64,000 bases of DNA. Source: Xenorhabdus japonica (GTDB taxonomy: Bacteria; Pseudomonadota; Gammaproteobacteria; Enterobacterales; Enterobacteriaceae). The translations under genes were made by a program, and so were the position numbers. Location of the stretch: assembly GCF_900115195.1 (NCBI RefSeq), contig NZ_FOVO01000012.1:1-64000 (forward strand), in the 5' to 3' direction. The notes below the pieces were generated by a model, which saw only the letters and a list, made by a program, of their open reading frames with translations, was not told the origin of the DNA and did no database searches. Of the stretch, positions 58,901 through 64,000 are shown piece after piece. Position 1 is the stretch's first letter. Every line of letters starts with the position of its first letter.

Positions 58901-61673
58901 GCCGCAGTCTTGCCTCGATCTCTCCCGGTTCAATGCGGAAACCGCGCAGTTTAACTTGAAAATCATTGCGGCCGAGATATTCAATATTGCCATCGGGTAG
59001 CCAACGCCCCAGATCACCGGTTTTGTACATACGTGCGCTGTGCGCAGAAGAGAACGGATCGGTGAGGAAACATTTAGCGGTGAGTTCGGGGCGGTTCAGG
59101 TAGCCGCGGGCAACGCCGACACCAGCGATATAAATCTCTCCCGCTATCCCTAGTGGAACGGGCTGACCGTAAATGTCGAGGATATAGATTTGGGTATTGG
59201 GGATGGGATGACCAATCGGCGGTGCATGGTTTTCCCGATTATCATTGTCTCCCTGACTTTCACCCCGACAGCTTTTGCATAGGTAAATCGTGGCACAAAC
59301 AGTAGCCTCTGTCGGGCCATACGCATTGATCATCTGTCGCCCTTGCTCCCAGCGTTTGACCAATGTAGGCGAGCACGCTTCTCCTCCCACGAGTAAGGTT
59401 TGCAGTGTTGCCGGAATGGTATCCATTGTTGCCAGAACGGTGGGGGACAAGAGCGCGTGAGTGATGGCGTGAGTCTCTAAATAGTGGGACAGCGTTGTTC
59501 CCGGCAGAAGATTGTCCCGTTTGGCAAGGTAGAGGCCAGCTCCCGCCAATAGTGCCATACAACATTCCCAAATACAGGCATCGAAACTGTTTGAGGCAAA
59601 TTGCAAGATTCGGCTGTCTGGAGTGATGGCCAGAGTGTCTTGCTGAGTCGTAATCAAATTACACAAACTGCGATGTTCGATCATTACGCCTTTGGGTTGC
59701 CCTGTAGAGCCAGAGGTATAAATGACATAAGCCAGATGACGGGAGGTCAGCCCCAGTGATTGAGCCTCTGGGTTTTCTTCCGATCTTTCACCTAAAACAG
59801 AACATCCTGGAGTATCAAGTAGTATGGTGGGTAGGGTATTGTTCCACGTTTCTACCATCGTAGTCTGAGTAATCAAGGCTACGGGAGCTGAATCATTGAG
59901 CATATACGTCAGCCGTTCGGTCGGGTAAGTCGGGTCGAGAGGCACAAAAGCGCCACCGGCCTTGAGGATACCCAATAAACCGATCATCATTTCCAGACTG
60001 CGTTCAATACAAATCGCCACCCGATCATCAGGGCGCACGCCGAGAGCAATCAGATAGTGTGCCAGACGGTTGGCTCGTTTGTTCAGTTCATCGTAGCTCA
60101 GCGATTGTTCTTCAAAGACCACGGCAATGGCATCCGGTGTGCGTTGCACTTGTGCTTCGAACAATTGATGAACCAGAATATCCTGCGGGAATTCGGTTTG
60201 GGTGGCGTTGAAATCCACCAACACCTGCTGGCGCTCAGTGTCGGACAGAATCGACAGATTGGCTATTTTTGTATTCGTAAGAGATGGCATCTCCAGAGAA
60301 GTAAGAGCAGCATCAAGCAAGACAGCAAGACGGGACTGGAGCGCCATAACCTCTATGGTACTCAAGTAATCCGGAGAAAAATAGAAATCAATGGAAAGCG
60401 GGGAATAGTCTTCAAGACGAGCAGTATCTGTGTATTGCTTGACTCTGACAGAAAGAGGGTAAGGAGCACCAGAATGTAGGTCGAAAAGTTTCACTCTGGT
60501 GTTTTCTCCTTCCATTTGCAGATTAGCTTTAAACGGTTCGAGAGATAAAGTCACGTCAAATAATCGAGCATTCCCGCCTTTCTGCTGGATATGTGTTTGT
60601 CGATTGAGGTCTACAATGGGAAAGCGTTGGTGCTTGTAGCAAAGACGCATTTCGGTCGCGGCTTTGTGCATGACATCACGGAAAGTATCTTCCGGTGAAA
60701 TGGTTACGCCAATGGGGATCACGGATGCGAACATTCCCATCGTGTGCTTTTGTCGCGTATTTTTGCGATTGTGTACGGGAATACCAATAACAATTTCATT
60801 CACATTCGCCGTCCGTGCGAAATAGCAAGCCAGAACGGCATACATGAAATGCAGGAGGGGTAATCCCTGTGCGCCAATGTTTTTTTCAATACGTTTAAAA
60901 AGCACCTGATCGACTGACCAAGTAACAGGTTGAAAAGTAACTGCTTTGGCTTGTTGGTGGTTTTTAGTGTTATTGGAGTTAACCGGCTGGATCAAGCGGG
61001 GAGGCAGATTCTCGTAACGCTTCATCCAAAATTGCATATCGTGTGAGTAGTGTTCAGAAGCAAGATAATTGAGGTTATCCGTAATAAAATCCAGATAAGA
61101 GTGAGCTGAGCTATTCATTGTTTCTCCTTTCATCAGGCGGTTATAGGCATCAATAACCTTGTCAATGAGTATGAACAGACCAGCACCATCAATGATCAAA
61201 TGATGACAGCAAAATTGCCAGTACCGACAGTTGTTGCTTACCCGCAATAATTTGGAACGCCACAGCACCTCATTCAAGTGAAATGGGCGCATAAACTCGG
61301 CATCCATGTATTGTTTTACTCTGATTTCAGCATCGGGATACGATGAAAAATCGTGTATATCCACGGCTACAGGGAGAGAATGAACAATCTTTTGGGCGGG
61401 TAAAGCATGGGGGTTGATAAATTGCAAACGTAGAGTGTCATGGCAATAAACAACGGCTTCAAAGGCTCGGGCAAATAATGCTTCATTCAACTCTCCTTCG
61501 ACGCAGATAAAAAAGCAGAGATTGTAGTTGGAAGAGTTGGGATGGATAGCCTGATCAAACCAGATGGCTTGCTGAGGTGAGCTAAGAGGGTGTGCACGAG
61601 AAAAGAGAGAACCGTTATCATCAATTGATAAGGAAGTATTTGGGAAGTGATTATGGCTGTATGTCATATTCAT
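49905..61673 (-). CDS. Nonribosomal peptide synthetase C-A-T-C-A-T-C-A-T-C-(deleted A)-T
   Basis: A 3922-residue NRPS. C1 (about 30-470; HHLIIDG near 155), A1 (480-1000; SGSTGQPKG near 651), T1 (LGGHSL near 1055), C2 (1120-1560), A2 (1590-2110), T2 (near 2175), C3 (2225-2660; HHIITDG near 2369), A3 (2690-3190), T3 (near 3260), C4 (3320-3760), T4 (near 3865). C2 and C4 show an extended His motif (HYLLQKQGD; HHLLQTQGD) like dual epimerization/condensation domains and have HHxxxDH instead of HHxxxDG. Between C4 and T4 only the first and last few residues of an A domain remain, joined in frame near residue 3806. No thioesterase follows. My pocket readings: A1 DAWLLGAVCK (hydrophobic, uncertain), A2 DVWHLSLIHK (serine-like with one change), A3 DISNIGAVTK (no match known to me). 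The start has GAAGGA upstream. The product is unknown: perhaps a short, acylated peptide. Confidence 0.93.
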   Translation of the reverse strand: MNMTYSHNHFPNTSLSIDDNGSLFSRAHPLSSPQQAIWFDQAIHPNSSNYNLCFFICVEGELNEALFARAFEAVVYCHDTLRLQFINPHALPAQKIVHSLPVAVDIHDFSSYPDAEIRVKQYMDAEFMRPFHLNEVLWRSKLLRVSNNCRYWQFCCHHLIIDGAGLFILIDKVIDAYNRLMKGETMNSSAHSYLDFITDNLNYLASEHYSHDMQFWMKRYENLPPRLIQPVNSNNTKNHQQAKAVTFQPVTWSVDQVLFKRIEKNIGAQGLPLLHFMYAVLACYFARTANVNEIVIGIPVHNRKNTRQKHTMGMFASVIPIGVTISPEDTFRDVMHKAATEMRLCYKHQRFPIVDLNRQTHIQQKGGNARLFDVTLSLEPFKANLQMEGENTRVKLFDLHSGAPYPLSVRVKQYTDTARLEDYSPLSIDFYFSPDYLSTIEVMALQSRLAVLLDAALTSLEMPSLTNTKIANLSILSDTERQQVLVDFNATQTEFPQDILVHQLFEAQVQRTPDAIAVVFEEQSLSYDELNKRANRLAHYLIALGVRPDDRVAICIERSLEMMIGLLGILKAGGAFVPLDPTYPTERLTYMLNDSAPVALITQTTMVETWNNTLPTILLDTPGCSVLGERSEENPEAQSLGLTSRHLAYVIYTSGSTGQPKGVMIEHRSLCNLITTQQDTLAITPDSRILQFASNSFDACIWECCMALLAGAGLYLAKRDNLLPGTTLSHYLETHAITHALLSPTVLATMDTIPATLQTLLVGGEACSPTLVKRWEQGRQMINAYGPTEATVCATIYLCKSCRGESQGDNDNRENHAPPIGHPIPNTQIYILDIYGQPVPLGIAGEIYIAGVGVARGYLNRPELTAKCFLTDPFSSAHSARMYKTGDLGRWLPDGNIEYLGRNDFQVKLRGFRIEPGEIEARLRQCHGVREAVVLPCENLSGENLSHDSGSAQKHLVAYLLPEANVELEPMTLRQQLAQHLAEYMIPSAFVILHDFPLTPNGKLDRQALPKPDHTAIVTRSYQAPIGEAEITLSQIWQMLLGVKCVSRYDHFFELGGHSLIAVSLIEKLRDLGWILDIRIVFTKPVLHEMAKAILSAQKNTAQGNAEQEHAATFTVPPNLIPDGCTAITPDMLTLVSLSQHEIDAIAAAIPGGAANIQDIYPLSPLQEGILFHYLLQKQGDTYLLRNLLAFDTREQLDTFLAALQLIINRHDILHTSIYWQELAQPVQVVWRQASLNINTFLPNSEQDIPSQLLSHTDPHQYRLDVSQAPLFSADIAYDPHQGQWLLALCLHHLICDHMTLERIIDEIDALLRSHTLRSHTESGHPDNQPSEKLPPVLPYRNFVAQSLYVPTSAHEAYFRTEFSDVDAPMAPFRILDIHSGDRPISESKQPLDALLAKAIRTQARRQGVSSSILFHVALALVLAKVSGRDDVVFGTVLLGRMQGSAGIEQIMGLLINTLPIRIKLTGNSAQTTVQETYLSLMRLLEHEQATLTQAQHCSSVIPPLPLFNTLLNYRHSQSDTTFAKWEGIRLLMQEERSNYPIGLFVDDWGDGFSLVAQTVSDIEPTRLIDYMTTALTGLVEALGTSPHQPILDISILSVRERQQLQVDFNTIQSSQNTAVDFPQDVFIHQLFEKQAQHNPDAMAVVFEEQLLSYDKLNRQANRLAYYLIALGVRPDDRVAICSERSPVMMVGLLAILKAGGAYVPLDPSYPAERLAYILEDAAPVALLTQTTLLKQPISTIPIVDLDNLASLTADMPTNNPAPQALGLTLRHLAYVIYTSGSTGLPKGVMNEHRSVVNCLLWAQETYQLTPQDRVLQKTPFSFDVSVWELFPPLMFGAQLILARPDGHKDPHYLLSEIEKRRITIIHFVPAMLQLFLDAIPAGRCSSLRHILCSGEAFPYTLQQKCLSHFAHCQLHNLYGPTEAAIHVTAWRCVPDRYIGQVPIGKPIANTQIYLLDNHGKPVPIGVTGELYIGGIGVARGYLNLPELTAEHFLSDPFSTDPDARLYKSGDLARWLPDGNIEYLGRNDFQVKLRGFRIELGEIEARLVQCHNVREAVVIAREDASYEKTGGEKRLVAYLLAEPNTTLISAELRQQLAQHLADYMLPSAFVTLDAFPLTSNGKLNRQALPIPDHTALVTRNYEAPIGDMETGLAEIWQELLKLEQVGRHDHFFELGGHSLLAIQLATRIRQTLARELHLQQLFAHPVLTDLATKLTDTPVATQIVIPATDRSQPLPLSFSQQRMWFLTRLNTEANLAYQIPIVRHLSGHLNHAAFTAALDRLVSRHESLRTRFVLIDEQPYQHIDSADTDFFLTYQDLRRLDETSRIIRINELVKLETQTPFDFANEPMIRGQLLQLSDEEHILILTQHHIITDGWSMGILLRELSALYRAALGENMAPLPLLPIQYADYAVWQQKWLQGEILTAQQDFWQNQLQNAPTLLALPTDYSRPPEQSYSGDLVPIHLNADLLSALKALGQRQNTTLFMTLLAAWGIVLARLSGQNDIVIGTPVANRSQSELEGLIGFFVNTLPLRVELEPGNSVTDLLDHVRERALAAYAHQDLPFEQLVEILQPERSLSYSPIFQVMLALNNTAPQHLELSGLAVSLVEQPHHSAYFDLTLSLTETMDGLNGYLEYASSLFDRTTVERMVGYLTNVLTAMTTDETQTIARLPILSASQRQQLLVEFNPTPTDIPQDTLIHQLFESQAQRTPDVTAVVFEEQSLSYHNLNQRANQLAHSLIAFGVRPDDRVAIHVERGLDMIIGLFGILKAGAGYIPLDPEYPTERLVYQLSDCKPVILLTQKHLQTRLPIQDIPIWLLDDETHQNHIKKQPAHNPDSEQIGLQPHHLAYIIYTSGSTGHPKGVMLEHHNVVSLIHAQFQISEPQLGDRILQFVTVAFDISVSDIFPTLASGATLVLRPPHIKIPNITFVDFLREQKVTIINIPTAFWHHWVQEIRAGRSGFSPCLRTVIVGGDKVEPRYLMDWLSCPEIQPCRWFNAYGPTEITVTATAMMIDSKMMIDDKHLPSITNNIPIGRPLSNTRIYILDALGQPVPIGVSGEIYIGGMGVARGYSNQPELTTEKFVVDPFSEHPNALMYKTGDLARWRSDGNIEYLGRNDFQVKLRGFRIELGEIETRLMQCYGVREAIVLAHEDASYEKTGGDKRLIAYLIAEPNTELVPAELRQQLAQHLAEYMLPSAFVTLDAFPLAPNGKLDRQALPMPDQASIVTRVYEAPLGDREIALAEIWQTLLELEKVGRYDNFFELGGHSLMVISLIERLRNLGWSLDIRTVFSAPILAEMAKVMQVAEENATTYTVPPNLIPDGCTAITPDMLPLVSLTQHEIDTIAATLPDGVTNIQDIYPLAPLQEGMLFHHLLQTQGDVYLLHTLFAFDTRDRLDAFLAALQQIINRHDILRTAICWKGLTQPVQVVWHQASLRINTFVPDSDKSVPSQLLAHTDPYRHRLDISQAPLFSADIAYDPHQGEWLLAFCCHHILNDHMSLGLIITEINELLHQRTGQLPPALPYRHFIAQSLRAPISDHEAFFREMLADVDTPTAPFGILDVYSGDRQITEVIKPLNAALSRSIRKQASHQGVSPGALFHVAWAQVLAKISGRNDVVFGTVLLGRMQESADIERILGLFINTLPVRFRLAGNSVQATVQTAYRSLARLLEHEQAPLALAQRCSGVTPPLPLFNALLNYRHSQSKQGQSNTTNTGWEGIRLVTGQERTNYPLYLAVDNLGKSFLLSAQAVSGIDPSRLIGYMTTALASLVEALENQPQQPIMDIPIMSAAERQQLLADFKNTQADYLQDTLILAPDGKYDHQALPASEQPAAVTSGYEAPIGDVEKALAQIWQKLLKLEQVGRHDNFFALGGHSLIAIQFLARMREQGMEIPLITLFTHPILCKLAKVCELAKTTNLSHSTVSNNSNR

Positions 61674-61992
61674 TTTTCCTTCGTAATAGTTTGATTTTAA
61701 TTTGGTTCATTTATTTGAAAGTAAGGAAATTATTGCTCCGGTTAATTTCATTTTTGCTAAAAAATGAACTGGATATGGATGGTTAAGTTGGATTTTTATA
61801 CTGTTTTATGCGATCAATTATGAATATTAGTAGTTAAATTAACTGAACTATTTTGTCATGTCGATATTTTTTGTTTATCCAATGTTTTTTAACAGTCAGA
61901 AGGAGCCTTCCTATTATTGAAGGTAGATTTCCACCCAATATAAGGCGGGAGGAGAAGGTGGGAGGAGATGTAGCCAGAAAAATACTGTTTGT
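61674..61992. promoter_or_regulatory. Region upstream of the NRPS gene and downstream of fliR
   Basis: About 320 AT-rich bases that should contain the NRPS promoter, reading leftward. An inverted repeat TTCATTTTT-GCT-AAAAATGAA (61747-61768) lies about 75-95 bases before the NRPS start and could be an operator or hairpin. No sigma-28 site was found here. The end of the fliR operon must also lie in this stretch; no strong terminator was seen. Confidence 0.4.
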
Positions 61993-62775
61993 TTACAGCA
62001 CTATTTCACTAACGATCACCGCCAGGCGATCGAATATTTCGCCAAATAATCGCTCAGTAAATGGCACCATTATCGGGAACAGCAGGGAAAGTGTGAAAAT
62101 TCCCACTGTCAGAGTCAGGGGAAAGCCGACCACAAATACGGAAAGTTGGGGTGTCATGCGGTTCAGTATTCCCAGTGAAAAATTCAAGACCAGAAGCAGG
62201 GTAATCATTGGCATTGCCAGCATCATGCCATTGATAAAGATCAGGCTGGCACTTTGGGCTAATAATAAAAAACCTTTTGGATTCAATTGAGTTGGTTTAA
62301 TGGGAATAGAATGAAAAGTATCTGCCAGAATTGACAATAGCCATAAATGCCCGTCAAAGGCCAAAAACAGCAATAACATCATCATATTTAGAATACGGGA
62401 TAAAATAGGCATATTCGGGCCACCTGTAGGATCAAAAAAGGTGGCGAATGAAAGTCCCATTTGTAAGCCTAGTACTTCACCAGCATAGCGTACTACGGCA
62501 AAGGCGATCTGCATGGTCAATCCCAAAGCCATGCCAATCAATATTTGTTGTATTAAAACCCAAATTCCAACAACAGAAAAAATCGGAATTTGAGGAGAAG
62601 GGAAAGTTGGAACAAGTATGGCTGTGATTGCTAGTGCTAAGCCAATTTTGACTTTTATTGGTACCTGTTTTTCACTGAAAATGGGCGCTGTGCTAAATAA
62701 CGCCATCAGACGCACTAATGGCCAGAAAAAATCACTGACGAGGCGGGAAAGTGTTTCAGTGTCAAGCGGGATCAT
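61993..62775 (-). CDS. fliR: Flagellar export apparatus protein FliR
   Basis: FliR (260 residues) is an inner-membrane part of the FliPQR export channel. About six hydrophobic segments are visible; family stretches include RLMALFSTAPIFSEKQVPIKVKIGLA and GLQMGLSFATFFDPTGGPNMP. It lies two bases after fliQ. It is the last gene of the fli operon; the NRPS gene follows in the same direction after 319 bases. Confidence 0.96.
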   Translation of the reverse strand: MIPLDTETLSRLVSDFFWPLVRLMALFSTAPIFSEKQVPIKVKIGLALAITAILVPTFPSPQIPIFSVVGIWVLIQQILIGMALGLTMQIAFAVVRYAGEVLGLQMGLSFATFFDPTGGPNMPILSRILNMMMLLLFLAFDGHLWLLSILADTFHSIPIKPTQLNPKGFLLLAQSASLIFINGMMLAMPMITLLLVLNFSLGILNRMTPQLSVFVVGFPLTLTVGIFTLSLLFPIMVPFTERLFGEIFDRLAVIVSEIVL

Positions 62776-62777
62776 AA

Positions 62778-63047
62778 TTAACCGATAATATGCGGAATGC
62801 TAGTAAATAAGGCGCGCATGTAATCCAGCAGTAAGTTTAGCATCCATGGCCCGGCGGCGATGATAGTAGTGACGACGGCTAAAATTTTCGGAATAAACGA
62901 TAAGGTCATTTCGTTTACCTGAGTTGCTGCCTGCAATAAGCTGATGATCAAGCCACAAACCAAGGCAGACAAAAGGAGTGGTGCAGCCAGAGCCAGCGCC
63001 ACTTTCATTGCTTCAACACCAAGGGCCATTATCGATTCTGGAGTCAT
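62778..63047 (-). CDS. fliQ: Flagellar export apparatus protein FliQ
   Basis: FliQ (89 residues) is a two-helix inner-membrane protein of the export channel. The start MTPESIMALGVEAMKVAL and the central SLLQAATQVNEMTLSFIPKI are highly conserved. The start at 63047 gives the normal length; an in-frame ATG at 63116 would add 23 residues and overlap fliP, and is rejected. Confidence 0.97.
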   Translation of the reverse strand: MTPESIMALGVEAMKVALALAAPLLLSALVCGLIISLLQAATQVNEMTLSFIPKILAVVTTIIAAGPWMLNLLLDYMRALFTSIPHIIG

Positions 63048-63066
63048 AATTTTCTCAAGCCATTGT

Positions 63067-63855
63067 TTAGATATAAAAGCTTTGCGCCAGCGAGCCAAGC
63101 AATAATTGCCAGCCATCTACCAAGACAAACAGCATGAGTTTGAACGGTAGTGATATGGTGGCTGGTGGAACCATCATCATCCCTAATGCCATTAAAACAC
63201 TGGCAATAACCAGATCGATGATCAAGAACGGAATGAAGAGCGTAAAACCAATCTGGAACGCAGTTTTCAATTCACTGGTAATAAACGCGGGGACGAGTAC
63301 GCGCATTGGAACAGAATCCGCAGTTTCAAATGCCTCTTGATCTGCAAGACGGGCAAATAGTGCCAGATCATTTTCCCTTGTCTGACGCAGCATGAATTGG
63401 CGCAGAGGCTTGGCGCCGTTATCCAACGCGACTTCCAGAGTGATATCATCCTTGCTATAGGGCAGGTAGGCGTTTTTATAAACATCATCGAATGCCGGTG
63501 CCATGATGAAAAAAGTCATAAACAGTGCTAAACCCAGCATAACTTGATTAGGCGGAGCCGAAGGTGTCCCCAATGCATTGCGCAGCAAGCCGAGTACAAT
63601 GATGATGCGGGTAAAGCTGGTCATCATTAGCAGAGCGGCAGGGATGAACCCCAATGCCGTGATGAAAATCAGGGTCTGAACAGGCAATGACCAACTTTGT
63701 CCGCCATTGGCTAAGGGTTGGCTTATGATGCCAGGCAACTCAGCAGCCGCGTTCATGGGGAACAGCGGCAGCAAGAGCGCTATAAACAGAGTTGTCAAAC
63801 GTATTTGATAAAACCACGAGACAAATTTCTTGCCTGTCATTCGGTTGCCTGCCAT
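63067..63855 (-). CDS. fliP: Flagellar export apparatus protein FliP
   Basis: FliP (262 residues from this start) forms the core of the export channel. A signal-like N terminus (cut near MNAAAEL) is followed by the conserved [37 protein letters not shown], and by [43 protein letters not shown] near the C terminus. Alternative in-frame starts lie at 63885 and 63840. Ribosome sites do not decide clearly. Confidence 0.95.
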   Translation of the reverse strand: MAGNRMTGKKFVSWFYQIRLTTLFIALLLPLFPMNAAAELPGIISQPLANGGQSWSLPVQTLIFITALGFIPAALLMMTSFTRIIIVLGLLRNALGTPSAPPNQVMLGLALFMTFFIMAPAFDDVYKNAYLPYSKDDITLEVALDNGAKPLRQFMLRQTRENDLALFARLADQEAFETADSVPMRVLVPAFITSELKTAFQIGFTLFIPFLIIDLVIASVLMALGMMMVPPATISLPFKLMLFVLVDGWQLLLGSLAQSFYI

Positions 63856-63865
63856 AAAAAAAACT

Positions 63866-64000
63866 CTATTTTTCATCATCGTCATTGTTATTCTTGCTTT
63901 TCCGCTGGAGCGTATTTTTTAGCATCTGACCAAATGGCAGCGACTTAATCGCGGTTCCCTTTTCCACATTGTCAGGCGGTGCAGGCATTTGATGCAGCAT
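63866..64000 (-). CDS. fliO: FliO, C-terminal part only (runs off the window)
   Basis: The last 44 codons of a protein directly upstream of fliP. It includes [11 protein letters not shown] and [19 protein letters not shown], in keeping with the C-terminal tail of FliO, the membrane protein that helps assemble FliP rings. The call rests mainly on gene order (fliO-fliP-fliQ-fliR). The N terminus and membrane segment lie beyond the window. Confidence 0.8.
   Translation of the reverse strand: MLHQMPAPPDNVEKGTAIKSLPFGQMLKNTLQRKSKNNNDDDEK

Noticed and set aside
61853..62290. Plus-strand ORF of 145 residues
   Set aside because: It is mostly antisense to fliR and shows no family features.
1..64000. 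CRISPR array, rRNA operon or prophage
   Set aside because: No regularly spaced repeats, no rRNA sequence and no phage structural genes were seen.

Overview
The window reads as a chromosome segment of an AT-rich enterobacterium of the Morganellaceae, most likely Xenorhabdus or a close relative. The reasons are the proteins (BssS, PyrC, YlaC, a CspC-like protein and flagellar proteins of enteric type), the joining of the flagellar and chemotaxis regions into one long locus, the many decayed genes, and a large nonribosomal peptide synthetase (NRPS) placed among flagellar genes. The genus is inferred, not proven.

Layout. 1-5.3 kb: bssS, pyrC, three identical tRNA-Asn(GTT) genes with a decayed IS5-type element between copies 2 and 3, a ylaC homologue and a cspC-like gene. 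5.7-7.3 kb: a wrecked Mg2+-transporting P-type ATPase gene. 7.3-8.9 kb: long AT-rich leader of flhDC with a perfect CRP palindrome. 8.9-21.3 kb: flhDC, motAB, cheAW, two tandem chemoreceptor genes, cheR, cheB, cheY, cheZ. 21.5-24.1 kb: first interruption, with an alpha/beta-hydrolase remnant, a Hin-type invertase with a hix-like site, and an AgcS-family amino-acid symporter. 24.4-27.6 kb: flhBA. 27.6-34.4 kb: second interruption, with a DUF4291 remnant and a four-gene chaperone-usher fimbrial operon. 34.8-46.7 kb: flgNMA (minus) and flgBCDEFGHIJKL (plus). 46.8-61.7 kb: third interruption, with an IS6-family transposase remnant, a SASA-type esterase, a DUF1349 protein, a short-chain dehydrogenase and an 11.8-kb NRPS gene. 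62-64 kb: fliR, fliQ, fliP and the end of fliO (minus).

How it works together. FlhD4C2 would switch on the flagellar genes. FlgM would hold back sigma-28 until the hook is complete; sigma-28 sites are readable before flgMN, the first chemoreceptor gene and flgKL. MotAB, the receptors and the Che proteins form the motor and its steering. The flagellar genes look intact, apart from fliO, which is cut by the window edge. flhE is not found after flhA.

The most unusual item is the NRPS. It reads C-A-T / C-A-T / C-A-T / C-(A deleted)-T and has no thioesterase. Its last adenylation domain has been removed in frame, leaving only the two ends. The second A domain has a serine-like pocket with Asp replaced by His. 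The C domains after T1 and T3 carry the marks of dual epimerization/condensation domains.
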